This document shows positions 1-7,680 of a stretch of 64,000 bases of DNA, piece after piece. Source of the stretch: Agromyces italicus DSM 16388 (lineage in GTDB: Bacteria; Actinomycetota; Actinomycetes; Actinomycetales; Microbacteriaceae); assembly GCF_000421545.1 (NCBI RefSeq), contig NZ_ATXF01000004.1, positions 682,001 to 746,000 of the forward strand, given 5' to 3'. The notes under the pieces are model-generated. The model was not told the DNA's origin. It did no database searches and saw nothing but the letters and a program-made list of their open reading frames with translations. The translations under genes were made by a program, and so were the position numbers. Within the stretch, counting starts at the first letter, position 1. Each line of letters begins with the position of its first letter.

Positions 1-144
1 GGTCAGTTCGAACGCCTGCTCGCCGACTCCTGGGTGCACAAGCTCACCTACAAACACGACGTCGCCCGAGCCGGTGTCGACAGCATCGCCGGTGCGATCG
101 TCCGAGGCGAGGCGAACCGCGTCTCCTTCCGCGCTCGCGATTGA
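1..144 (+). CDS. C-terminal end of an unrecognised protein (5' truncated)
   Basis: An open frame runs from the first base to a TGA at 142-144, giving the last 47 residues of a protein that begins outside the window. The tail is mildly basic (ends VSFRARD) and has no signal, membrane segment or motif that I recognise, so I assign no function. The strong G/C at third codon positions supports real coding sequence. It lies upstream of manA on the same strand with about 115 bases between them. Confidence 0.55.
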   Translation, partial: GQFERLLADSWVHKLTYKHDVARAGVDSIAGAIVRGEANRVSFRARD

Positions 145-200
145 CCCGGCTGCACTGCGCACGTGCGGTGCCCGAGAGGGCGGCGCGCGGAAGTGCTCGA

Positions 201-228
201 TTCGCCGTCGCACAGCCGTTGGTAGCTT
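201..228 (+). promoter_or_regulatory. Candidate manA promoter
   Basis: A TTCGCC box (201-206) and a TAGCTT box (223-228) are spaced by 16 bases. Transcription would begin near 235, just before the purine-rich ribosome site at 241-250. The -35 match is weak; the -10 fits the TANNNT pattern seen at many genes here. Confidence 0.35.
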
Positions 229-258
229 GGAGCCACGCCGAGGAAAGGGACAGCACGA

Positions 259-1485
259 ATGTTCGTGGCGATCGACAACACCCCCCGCGACTACGCCTGG
301 GGCTCGAGGAGCGCGATCGCCGAATATCGCGGTAGGCCGGCCTCTGGCGGCCCCGAGGCCGAGCTCTGGCTCGGTGCGCACGCGGGGTCGCCCGCACGGA
401 TCGTCGACACGGCGTCCGTCGGGCACGCCGACCTCGTCGAGTGGATCGCCGCCGAACCTCGCACTGCGCTCGGCCCCGAGCTCGCCGCGAAGGGCGCGCG
501 GCTCCCGTTCCTCCTGAAGATCCTCGCGGCGGGCGCGCCGCTCTCGTTGCAGGCGCACCCGACCCCCGAGCAGGCGTGCGCGGGCTTCGCCCGCGAGGAG
601 GCCGAGGGGGTGCCGATCGACGCCTACGACCGCAATTACAAGGACGAGTTCCACAAGCCCGAGCTCATCGTGGCGGTGAGCGAGACCTTCGACGCGCTGT
701 CGGGCTTCCGCCCGCTCGACGAGGTGCGCGGGGTGCTCGCCGCGCTCAGGGCCGCCGACGAGGCATCCGGTGCGCCCGAACCGGGTGCGCTCGACCTGCT
801 CGAATCGCGACTCTCGGGCGCCGACCCGCTGCGCACGACCGTCGAGTGGCTGCTGACCGACGGCCGAGGCGGCGACACCGGCGAAGCGAGCTGGGTCGTC
901 GAGCGGGTGGTTGCGCTCGCCGCGGCACCCGAGGCCGCGGCCTCGTCGTACGCCGAGTCGTTCGCGACGGTGGGGTCACTCGCCGAGGCGTACCCCGGTG
1001 ACCCCGGAATCGTCATCTCGCTGCTGCTCAACCGGGTGCGACTGCGCGCGGGGGAGTCGCTCTACCTCGCCGCCGGCAACATCCACGCCTACCTCGACGG
1101 TCTCGGCATCGAGCTCATGGCGGCGAGCGACAACGTGCTGCGCGGCGGGCTCACGCCGAAGCACATCGATGTCGCCGAACTCGTCGACATGCTCGACTTC
1201 ACGCCGGGGCCGCCGCCTCGGCTCGAGCCTGAGCAGACCGCACCGGGGGTCGAGACCTTCCGCCCCGACGTGCCCGACTTCGTGCTGCACAAGGTGACCG
1301 ACGGCGGGGTGGAGCTCGACGGGCCCGCGATCGTGATCGCCGACGGCGCCGCGGTCACGCTGCGCGGTGAGGTCGGTGAGGCGCGCCTCGAACGCGGCGA
1401 GGCCGCCTACGTGACCCCCGACGAGGGGCGCATCGCGGTGAGCGGGCAGGGATCCGCCTGGATCGCCACGAACGGCGCCGGCTGA
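259..1485 (+). CDS. manA: Mannose-6-phosphate isomerase, class I
   Basis: This 408-residue protein matches type I phosphomannose isomerases, zinc enzymes that interconvert fructose-6-phosphate and mannose-6-phosphate in the cytoplasm. The expected zinc ligands are visible: Gln98 and His100 in LQAHP, Glu135 in HKPE, and His276 in AGNIHAY. The sugar-binding stretch SDNVLRGGLTPKHID follows, then the C-terminal cupin half. The ATG at 259 has a purine-rich ribosome site (AGGAAAGGGA) 8 bases upstream. The gene supplies mannose-6-phosphate to the phosphomannomutase encoded at 9853, so the two pathway steps bracket the whiB2/glycosyltransferase block. Length is normal for the family. Confidence 0.96.
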   Translation: MFVAIDNTPRDYAWGSRSAIAEYRGRPASGGPEAELWLGAHAGSPARIVDTASVGHADLVEWIAAEPRTALGPELAAKGARLPFLLKILAAGAPLSLQAHPTPEQACAGFAREEAEGVPIDAYDRNYKDEFHKPELIVAVSETFDALSGFRPLDEVRGVLAALRAADEASGAPEPGALDLLESRLSGADPLRTTVEWLLTDGRGGDTGEASWVVERVVALAAAPEAAASSYAESFATVGSLAEAYPGDPGIVISLLLNRVRLRAGESLYLAAGNIHAYLDGLGIELMAASDNVLRGGLTPKHIDVAELVDMLDFTPGPPPRLEPEQTAPGVETFRPDVPDFVLHKVTDGGVELDGPAIVIADGAAVTLRGEVGEARLERGEAAYVTPDEGRIAVSGQGSAWIATNGAG

Positions 1486-1522
1486 GCGGGCGGGTGGGCC
1501 CGAGGCATCCGGCCAGCGCGCC

Positions 1523-2479
1523 TCAGCTCGCGACGCGCAGCCCGAACAACCGTCGATAGGCCGTCGGCGTCGTCTGCAACACCTTCACGAAGTGGTGCCG
1601 CATGACGGCGGCGGCGCCGAACCCGGTGTCGCGGGCGATCTGCTCGAGGTTGAGGTCGGTCTCCTCGAGGAGTTGCTGTGCGCGCAGCAGCCGCTGACGG
1701 TTGAGCCAGGCGTTCGGCGTGGTGCCCGTCTCCGCCCGGAACCTGCGGGCGAAGGTGCGCGGCGACATGAGCGCGGTGCGGGCGAGCCGGTCGACGGTGA
1801 GGTCTTCGTCGAGGTGCTCGAGCATCCACGTGGTGATCGTCGCGAACGAGTCGCTTCGGCACTCGCCGATGGGCGTCTGGATGAACTGCGACTGGCCGCC
1901 GTCGCGCTGCGGGGGCACCACCATGCGGCGGGCGATGATGTTCGCGGCGCTCGCGCCGAGCTCGGAGCGCACGATGTGGAGGGCCGCGTCGATGCCCGCG
2001 GCCGTGCCGGCGCCGGTGACGACCTTGTCGTCTTGCACGAAGAGCACGTCGGGGTCGACGTCGGTCGTCGGGAACTCGGCGGCGAGGCGGTCGGTGTACA
2101 TCCAGTGGGTGGTGGCGCGTCGCCCGTCGAGCACGCCGGCGCGGCCGAGCGTGAACGCGCCCGAGCAGACGCTGAGGACCCAGGCGCCGCGCGCGACCGC
2201 ATCGCGGATCACCTCGGCGACGCGTTCGTCGAGCGGTTCGTCGATGAGGGCGGCGGGCACTGCGACGAGGTCGGCGGTGCGGGCGAACTCGAGCCCCTCG
2301 TGCACGACGATGTCGAACCCGAGCTTCGTCGAGATGGGGCCGGGTTCGGCGGCGACGACATGGAAGTCGAAGCTCGGCCCGCCCTGTTCGGAGCGGTCGA
2401 TGCCGAAGACCTCGCAGATCACGCCGAATTCGAACGGCGCCATCTGCGGGATGGCGAGACAGGCGATGGAGTGGAGCAC
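1523..2479 (-). CDS. GlxA-type transcriptional regulator (DJ-1/PfpI domain plus AraC HTH)
   Basis: The 318-residue product has an N-terminal DJ-1/PfpI-like domain (about 5-185, with the nucleophile-elbow-like sequence VLSVCSGAFTLG) and a C-terminal AraC double helix-turn-helix (about 225-315, with MSPRTFARRF and DTGFGAAAVMRHHF). This is the architecture of GlxA/FtrA-type regulators, where the amidase-like domain probably senses a ligand; the ligand here is unknown. The frame is open further upstream, but the GTG at 2479 is preceded by GGAGGG with 4-5 bases spacing and the upstream residues do not belong to the family, so I choose that start. The gene is divergent from a small membrane protein and the space between holds inverted repeats that may be its operator. 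Confidence 0.9.
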   Translation of the reverse strand: MLHSIACLAIPQMAPFEFGVICEVFGIDRSEQGGPSFDFHVVAAEPGPISTKLGFDIVVHEGLEFARTADLVAVPAALIDEPLDERVAEVIRDAVARGAWVLSVCSGAFTLGRAGVLDGRRATTHWMYTDRLAAEFPTTDVDPDVLFVQDDKVVTGAGTAAGIDAALHIVRSELGASAANIIARRMVVPPQRDGGQSQFIQTPIGECRSDSFATITTWMLEHLDEDLTVDRLARTALMSPRTFARRFRAETGTTPNAWLNRQRLLRAQQLLEETDLNLEQIARDTGFGAAAVMRHHFVKVLQTTPTAYRRLFGLRVAS

Positions 2480-2491
2480 GGTGCCCTCCGC

Positions 2492-2547
2492 TTGGCAGAA
2501 AACGATCGATTGCTGTCTACTCTGCCACTTTCGGCAGTTTCTGGCAA
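2492..2547. promoter_or_regulatory. Inverted-repeat cluster, candidate operator of the GlxA-type regulator
   Basis: Two nested dyads occupy the divergent gap. The outer one pairs TTGGCAGAAA (2492-2501) with TTTCTGGCAA (2538-2547), one mismatch. The inner one is CTGCC-ACTTTC-GGCAG (2522-2537). Both share a TGCCA/TGGCA core. The position just upstream of both divergent genes fits autoregulation, which is inference. Confidence 0.5.
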
Positions 2548-2564
2548 TACGTAGATTAACTGCC

Positions 2565-2699
2565 ATGACCATCCTCCTCCTCGTGCTCGCGGGGCTCGCC
2601 GTCTGGGCCGTCCTCGCCACGGTGCTCCGACTCGACGGCGACGGCTACGGCCGTCCCGAGATCCGCGACCGCAATCGCCACGTCGAACGCCTCGGGTAA
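2565..2699 (+). CDS. Small single-pass membrane protein, 44 aa
   Basis: A 44-residue frame starts MTILLLVLAG, has one hydrophobic segment (residues 2-21), and ends in a charged tail (RPEIRDRNRHVERLG). It looks like a small inner-membrane protein with a cytoplasmic C-terminus; function is unknown. A TAGATT box at 2552-2557 lies 7 bases before the ATG and there is no ribosome site, so I predict a leaderless transcript. It shares its control region with the divergent GlxA-type regulator, which suggests co-regulation. Confidence 0.7.
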   Translation: MTILLLVLAGLAVWAVLATVLRLDGDGYGRPEIRDRNRHVERLG

Positions 2700-2710
2700 G
2701 GTCGGGCCCC

Positions 2711-2871
2711 GGTTTCGAGACGCTCGCTGCGCTCGCTCCTCAACCAGCTGGAATGCGGTTTCGAGACGCTCGCTGCGCTCGCTCCTCAACCAGCTGGAAC
2801 GACGCTCGCTGCGCTCGCTCCTCAACCAGCTGGAACGACGCTCGCTGCGCTCGCCCTTCGACTCGCTCACC
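2711..2871. repeat. Four-copy REP-like tandem repeat
   Basis: Copies lie at 2711-2756, 2757-2800, 2801-2836 and 2837-2871. The first two begin GGTTTCGAGACGCTCGCTGC; all share CGCTCGCTGCGCTCG and, except the last, end CCTCAACCAGCTGGAA. Each contains the short dyad GCTCGCTGCGCTCGC. No start codon or gene-like frame is convincing in it. It separates the small membrane protein from galE. Confidence 0.85.
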
Positions 2872-2930
2872 CGGCCCGCCGGTTACGATCGGGTGGGCGC
2901 CGGAGACACCGCCGCCGGGAGAGGCGGAAC

Positions 2931-3893
2931 ATGAGCTGGCTGGTCACCGGAGGAGCGGGCTACATCGGTTCGCACGTCGTGCGGGCATTCGCGGCGAAGG
3001 GCATCGACACCGTCGTCGTCGACGACCTCTCCTCCGGGCGGCGCGGTTTCGTGTCCGACGGCATCCCCTTCGTGCAGGGGTCCATCCTCGACGGGCGGGT
3101 GCTCGAGTCGGCGTTCGAGCGATACGACATCCGCGGCGTCGTGCACCTCGCCGGGTACAAGTACGCCGGCGTCTCGGTGCAGCGGCCGCTGCACACCTAC
3201 CAGCAGAACGTCACGGGCACGGCGACCCTCCTCGCGGCGATGGAGGCCAAGGGCGTCTCGAGCATCGTCTTCTCCTCGAGCGCCGCGGTGTACGGCACGC
3301 CCGACGTCGATCTCGTCACCGAGGCGACCCCGAAGCATCCCGAATCGCCGTACGGCGAGTCGAAGCTCATCGGCGAGTGGCTCCTCGCCGACCAGGCCCG
3401 GGCGGCCGGCCTCGCCCACACGAGCCTGCGCTACTTCAACGTCGTCGGATCCGGCACGCCCGAGGTGTTCGACCCGAGCCCGCACAACCTCTTCCCGCTC
3501 GTGTTCGACGCGCTGCTCGACGGCCGCACGCCGCGTATCAACGGCGACGACTACCCGACGCCCGACGGCACCTGCGTCCGCGACTACATCCACGTGGCCG
3601 ACCTCGCCGAGGCCCACGTCGTCGCGGCCCAACGGCTCGAGGCGGGCGAGCCGGTCGAGCCCGTGTACAACCTCGGATCGGGCGACGGCGTCTCGGTCGG
3701 CGAGATCATGACGGCGGTCGCCGAGGTCACCGGCATCGCGTTCGCTCCCGAGATCGCGGCCCGTCGCGCAGGCGACCCGGCGCGCATCGTGGCCTCGGGC
3801 GAACTCGCGGCACGCGACCTCGACTGGCGTATGCGCCACTCGCTCACCGACATGGTGCGGAGCGCCTGGGACGCACGCCGCGCCGCGAGCTGA
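2931..3893 (+). CDS. galE: UDP-glucose 4-epimerase, extended SDR family
   Basis: This 320-residue cytoplasmic enzyme has the NAD-binding GGAGYIG motif at residues 7-13, the catalytic serines in FSSSAAVYG (about 114-122) and the catalytic Tyr141-Lys145 pair in YGESK. CVRDYIHVADLA and YNLGSGDGVSV are typical GalE sequences. It should interconvert UDP-glucose and UDP-galactose; other UDP-sugar epimerase activity cannot be excluded. The ATG follows a GGGAGAGG ribosome site. A TACGAT box at 2884-2889, just after the repeat array, is a candidate -10. It sits beside mannose and glycosyltransferase genes, which suits envelope sugar supply. Confidence 0.93.
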   Translation: MSWLVTGGAGYIGSHVVRAFAAKGIDTVVVDDLSSGRRGFVSDGIPFVQGSILDGRVLESAFERYDIRGVVHLAGYKYAGVSVQRPLHTYQQNVTGTATLLAAMEAKGVSSIVFSSSAAVYGTPDVDLVTEATPKHPESPYGESKLIGEWLLADQARAAGLAHTSLRYFNVVGSGTPEVFDPSPHNLFPLVFDALLDGRTPRINGDDYPTPDGTCVRDYIHVADLAEAHVVAAQRLEAGEPVEPVYNLGSGDGVSVGEIMTAVAEVTGIAFAPEIAARRAGDPARIVASGELAARDLDWRMRHSLTDMVRSAWDARRAAS

Positions 3894-3995
3894 GCACGGG
3901 GCATCCGCACCCGATTCATAACGTCTCCCCAACACCCGGCGTGTCGTGAACGTCCTGAAGCCTCGATGACGGATTGAGGGTTTACGATCTACGAC

Positions 3996-4024
3996 TTGAC
4001 TCTCGCGAACTACACCGGTGTAAT
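3996..4024 (+). promoter_or_regulatory. whiB2 promoter
   Basis: TTGACT (3996-4001) and TGTAAT (4019-4024) are separated by 17 bases, a near-consensus housekeeping promoter. Transcription would begin near 4031, giving a leader of about 45 bases to the ATG at 4075. This argues against the in-frame TTG at 4024 being the start. Confidence 0.75.
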
Positions 4025-4074
4025 TGGTCGTGACACACCCTCTGGGTGGTCGGTACAACTGGGTGGGAGACGAT

Positions 4075-4395
4075 ATGGGAAGTCCTGAATATCGTTCTGG
4101 AGTACCTGACGATTGGTTCATCGATCCGGTCAGGCTGGGAGTTCCCGGCGTGCGGCCGACGGTCGACGATGACAATCCGTTGGCGTGGCAGAGCGACGCA
4201 TTGTGCGCGCAGACCGATCCCGAGGCGTTCTTCCCTGAAAAGGGCGGATCGACTCGGGACGCGAAGAAGATCTGCACCGGTTGCGAGGTTCGAGGCGACT
4301 GCCTCGAGTACGCGCTCGGCAACGACGAGCGCTTCGGTATCTGGGGCGGGCTCTCCGAACGCGAGCGGCGCAAGCTCCGCAAGCGGGCGGTGTGA
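4075..4395 (+). CDS. whiB2: WhiB-family iron-sulfur transcription factor (WhiB2/WhmD-like)
   Basis: The 106-residue protein has the four cluster-binding cysteines of WhiB proteins (Cys44, Cys67, Cys70, Cys76), the turn motif GIWGG at 88-92 and a basic C-terminus (ERERRKLRKRAV). WhiB proteins bind a [4Fe-4S] cluster and work with the principal sigma factor; WhiB2/WhmD controls division and septation. The genomic setting (upstream of a DUF3499/manB block) and the acidic N-terminal extension support WhiB2 rather than WhiB1. I choose ATG 4075 because GGGAGA lies 5 bases upstream and earlier codons overlap the promoter. Confidence 0.93.
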   Translation: MGSPEYRSGVPDDWFIDPVRLGVPGVRPTVDDDNPLAWQSDALCAQTDPEAFFPEKGGSTRDAKKICTGCEVRGDCLEYALGNDERFGIWGGLSERERRKLRKRAV

Positions 4396-4398
4396 GAC

Positions 4399-4424
4399 GC
4401 GGGGCCTGCTTCGGCAGGCTCCGC
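4399..4424 (+). terminator. whiB2 terminator with TTCG loop
   Basis: GCGGGGCCTGC (4399-4409) pairs with GCAGGCTCCGC (4414-4424), allowing one G-U, around a TTCG tetraloop. It begins 3 bases after the whiB2 stop codon. Confidence 0.65.
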
Positions 4425-4506
4425 GCTCGGCTTTCCGGCCGTCGTTTTCGAGGCGCGCCCGCCTCGCTTGCGGATGCCGCGGGGTGCGCCGCTTAGGCTG
4501 ACCCCG

Positions 4507-7500
4507 ATGTTCCCCAGAGTCACCGCCGTCCTCGTCGTGCACCACGGCGGCGACCACCTGCGCCAGACGCTCGATGCCCTCCACCTGCAGGAGCGGATGC
4601 CCGACGCCCTCGTCGTCGTGCTCACCGAGGCCGATGACGTCGCACGCGAGCAGGTCGCCGCGGCGTCGCCGTCCCACCTCGTCGACCTCTCCCAGCATCT
4701 CTCGTTCGGCGAGGCGATCCGTGCCGCCGACCGGGTGCTCGAGGCTCCCGGGGGTGATGCTGACGCGCTGTGGCTGCTCGCGGAGGACAGCGCGCCGGCC
4801 CCCGATGCGCTCGCACAGCTCGTCGCCTCCCTCGAGACCGCGAAGTCGGTCGCCGTCGCGGGCCCCAAGCTCGTCGACTGGGACGAGCCCGAGCGAATCG
4901 TTCGATTCGGCCGCTCGATCACCCGGCTCGGGCGGAGCGTCGCGATCGTCACCGATGAACTCGACCAGGGCCAGCACGACGGGCTCAGCGACGTCCTGGT
5001 ACTCGATCCCGCGGCGATCCTCGTGCGCCACACCGTCTTGCGGGCCCTCGGCGGATTCGACCCGGGGCTCCCCACCGTCGACGACGCGCTCGACCTCTCG
5101 ATCCGCGCCCGCCTGGCGGGGCACCGGGTCGCGGTCGTCCCCGAGGCGAAGGTGCGCTTCGCCGGGGTCGGGGTCGCCGGACCCGAAGTCGGACCGCGGG
5201 CGCGCACGACGCGCCGCCGTGTGCGGGCGACCCGTGCAGCTCAGCTCCACCGCAGACTCGTCTACGCACCGCTCCCGTTCGTGCCGCTGCACTGGCTGAG
5301 CTTCCTGCTGCTCGCCGTCGTCCGCTCGGTCCGGCTGCTGCTCGTCAAGGCGCCCGGAGCCATCCCCGGCGAGTTCGCCGCGGCATTCACGACGATGTTC
5401 TCGGGCGCACGGGTGCCTCGGGCTCGGCGCGCGCTGAAGTCGGCGCGCACGGTCGGCTGGTCGGCGATCGCGCCGCTGCGCATGCAGCCCGACGAGATGC
5501 GGCGCCGTCGACAGCACTCCGCCGAGGCGCGGCGCGAGCGGGCGCGGGGGCGCAAGCACGAGCTCCAGTTCATCGGCACCGGCGGGGGATGGATCCTCCT
5601 CGCGACGGCGGCCGCCTCCGTCGGGCTCTTCTCGTGGCTGCTCGGCTCGGGCGGGGTCGGCGGAGGGGCACTCCAGCCGCTCTCGGGCGATGTCGCCGAG
5701 CTCTGGCGCAACGCCGCCTACGGCTGGCGCGACCTCGGCACCGGCTTCGTGGGCGCAGCCGACCCGTTCGCCGGGGTCCTCGCCGTCATCGGCTCGGCGG
5801 CGTTCTGGGCGCCGTCGTTCGCGCTCCTCGTGCTCTGGCTGCTCGCGATCCCGGCCGCCGCGGTCGGCGCCTGGTTCGCCGCCTCGCGACTGACCGAGCG
5901 GGCCTCGGTGCGCGCCGTCGCCGCACTCCTCTGGGCCTTCGCGCCGCCGTTCCTCGTGGCGCTCGGTGACGGTCGCCCCGGGGCCGTGCTCGCCCACGTG
6001 CTGCTGGCCTGGTTCGCGTTCGCCGCATTCGGCGCCGCCACGTCGTGGGCTGCGGCGGCGACCGCCTCGCTGCTCCTCGCCGCTCTCGTCGGCGCCGCCC
6101 CGAGTCTCGTGCCCGCGCTGCTGGTGGCGTGGGTCGTCGCGCTCGCGCTGAGCGGGCGCGCCTGGGTACGCCTCATCGGCCTGCCGATCCCCGCCCTCGT
6201 GCTCGCGCTGCCGCTCGTGGCCGATCAGCTCCGCCGCGGCACTCCGCTCGGCCTCCTGGCCGATCCGGGACTCCCGGTCGGGAGCGAGATCCCGACGATC
6301 TGGCAACTCGCCCTCGGACTGCCCGACGGAGGCTGGGGCGGCTGGGACAGCTTCTTCTCCTCCTCCGGCTCCGTCGACTTCCGCATCGCGCTCAGCGCCC
6401 TCGTGCTCCCGCTCGTGCTCGTCGCGCTCGCCGCGGTGCTCACCCGCACGCTCAGGCCGGCGGCGCTCGCGCTCGGGATCGCACTTCTCGGCTTCGCCAC
6501 AGCGGTGGCCGCAGCCCACCTCGCAGTCGGCTCGGCCGGCGCGCACGCCATCCCGATCTGGACTGGAGCGGGCCTCAGCCTCGCCTGGCTCGGGCTCGTG
6601 CTCGCCGCGGTGCTCGCGCTCGATGCGATGCGACGCGGACGCGCCCTGCTCGGATGGGTGGTGTTCGCCGCCATGGCCGCCGCGGTCCTTCCGACCGGGG
6701 TCGCCCTCGCGACGGGCGCGGTCGCGGTGCAGCCCGCCGCGGCGCGCACCCTGCCCGCCTTCGTCGGCGCGGAGGCCGAGACCGACCCGCGGGTCACGAC
6801 GCTCCGTCTGACGCCCGACACCGATGGAAGCCTGCGCGCGACCCTCGAGCGCGGCACCGGAACCACGCTCGACGACCAGTCGACGCTCGCCGCGACCGAG
6901 CGGACGCTGTCGGCCGAGGAGGAGGAGCTCGCGCTCGTCGCCGGCAACCTCGCTTCGCGCAGCGGAGCGGACGCCGAGGCGGCGGTACGCGAGTTCGGCG
7001 CCTCCTTCGTGCTGCTCGACGAACCGGCAGACCCCGACGACACCGCGGCGGTCGCGATCGCCGATCGGGCGCGCACGGCGCTCGACGCCAATTCCGCGCT
7101 CGTGGCCGTCGGCGAGACCGACTTCGGCACGCTCTGGCGCTTCACCGCCGCCGAGCCCGACGCTCCGGCCGCGCAGATCCCGGCCGGCGCCGGAGGCTGG
7201 ATGGCGGGGGTCGTCACTGCGGTGCAGCTCCTCGTGCTGGGCGCGACCCTGCTGCTCTCGATCCCCACCGGCGCCGGGCGGGAGGCGGACCGCCGCCCTG
7301 AGCGCCGCCGCCCGGTGACGCCGAGCCGTCGGAAGGAACGGACCGCGGCCGAGGGCGCGCAACCCGGCTCCGATGCCGAGCAGGCTGTCGCAACTGACGA
7401 CGCGGAGGCGGGTTCGGCTTCCGTCGAAACGGCTGCCGAAGCACCCGAACCCGAGGCACCCGAACCCGAGACACCCGAACCCGAGGCACCCGAACCCGAG

Positions 7501-7680
7501 ACACCCGAACCCGAGGCACCCGAACCCGAGACACCCGAACCCGAGGCACCCGAACCCGAGACACCCGAACCCGAGGCACCCGAACCCGAGACATCCGAAC
7601 CCGAGACCGGGCCCGCCCCCGAACCCGAGGGCCAAGATGAACCGACCCCCGAGAGCGAAGGAGATGACGATGGCCGATAA
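4507..7680 (+). CDS. Large membrane glycosyltransferase, family 2
   Basis: The 1057-residue protein starts with a GT-A type family 2 domain (about 1-230; TAVLVVHHGGDHLRQTLDAL) whose DD sequence near 196 (TVDDALDLSIRA) is a plausible acceptor/metal site. It is followed by many transmembrane segments between about 255 and 740, an extracytoplasmic region and a last membrane segment near 905-925. The C-terminal tail is highly acidic and proline-rich. It probably transfers sugars to envelope glycans; donor and acceptor are unknown. The ATG at 4507 lies 7 bases after TAGGCT (4494-4499) without a ribosome site, so a leaderless start is likely. Its end overlaps the next gene by 11 bases. Confidence 0.85.
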   Translation: MFPRVTAVLVVHHGGDHLRQTLDALHLQERMPDALVVVLTEADDVAREQVAAASPSHLVDLSQHLSFGEAIRAADRVLEAPGGDADALWLLAEDSAPAPDALAQLVASLETAKSVAVAGPKLVDWDEPERIVRFGRSITRLGRSVAIVTDELDQGQHDGLSDVLVLDPAAILVRHTVLRALGGFDPGLPTVDDALDLSIRARLAGHRVAVVPEAKVRFAGVGVAGPEVGPRARTTRRRVRATRAAQLHRRLVYAPLPFVPLHWLSFLLLAVVRSVRLLLVKAPGAIPGEFAAAFTTMFSGARVPRARRALKSARTVGWSAIAPLRMQPDEMRRRRQHSAEARRERARGRKHELQFIGTGGGWILLATAAASVGLFSWLLGSGGVGGGALQPLSGDVAELWRNAAYGWRDLGTGFVGAADPFAGVLAVIGSAAFWAPSFALLVLWLLAIPAAAVGAWFAASRLTERASVRAVAALLWAFAPPFLVALGDGRPGAVLAHVLLAWFAFAAFGAATSWAAAATASLLLAALVGAAPSLVPALLVAWVVALALSGRAWVRLIGLPIPALVLALPLVADQLRRGTPLGLLADPGLPVGSEIPTIWQLALGLPDGGWGGWDSFFSSSGSVDFRIALSALVLPLVLVALAAVLTRTLRPAALALGIALLGFATAVAAAHLAVGSAGAHAIPIWTGAGLSLAWLGLVLAAVLALDAMRRGRALLGWVVFAAMAAAVLPTGVALATGAVAVQPAAARTLPAFVGAEAETDPRVTTLRLTPDTDGSLRATLERGTGTTLDDQSTLAATERTLSAEEEELALVAGNLASRSGADAEAAVREFGASFVLLDEPADPDDTAAVAIADRARTALDANSALVAVGETDFGTLWRFTAAEPDAPAAQIPAGAGGWMAGVVTAVQLLVLGATLLLSIPTGAGREADRRPERRRPVTPSRRKERTAAEGAQPGSDAEQAVATDDAEAGSASVETAAEAPEPEAPEPETPEPEAPEPETPEPEAPEPETPEPEAPEPETPEPEAPEPETSEPETGPAPEPEGQDEPTPESEGDDDGR
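7441..7605 (+). repeat. Eleven 15-bp in-frame tandem repeats in the glycosyltransferase tail
   Basis: Eleven copies of a 15-bp unit (A/G)CACCCGAACCCGAG encode APEPE and TPEPE pentapeptides in near-strict alternation, so the larger period is 30 bp. The last copy has a T substitution that changes Pro to Ser. The array is perfectly in frame and likely varies in copy number between strains. Confidence 0.95.

Noticed and set aside
7441..7605. Short regular repeats considered as a CRISPR array
   Set aside because: There are no spacers; the units are contiguous, in frame and encode APEPE/TPEPE.
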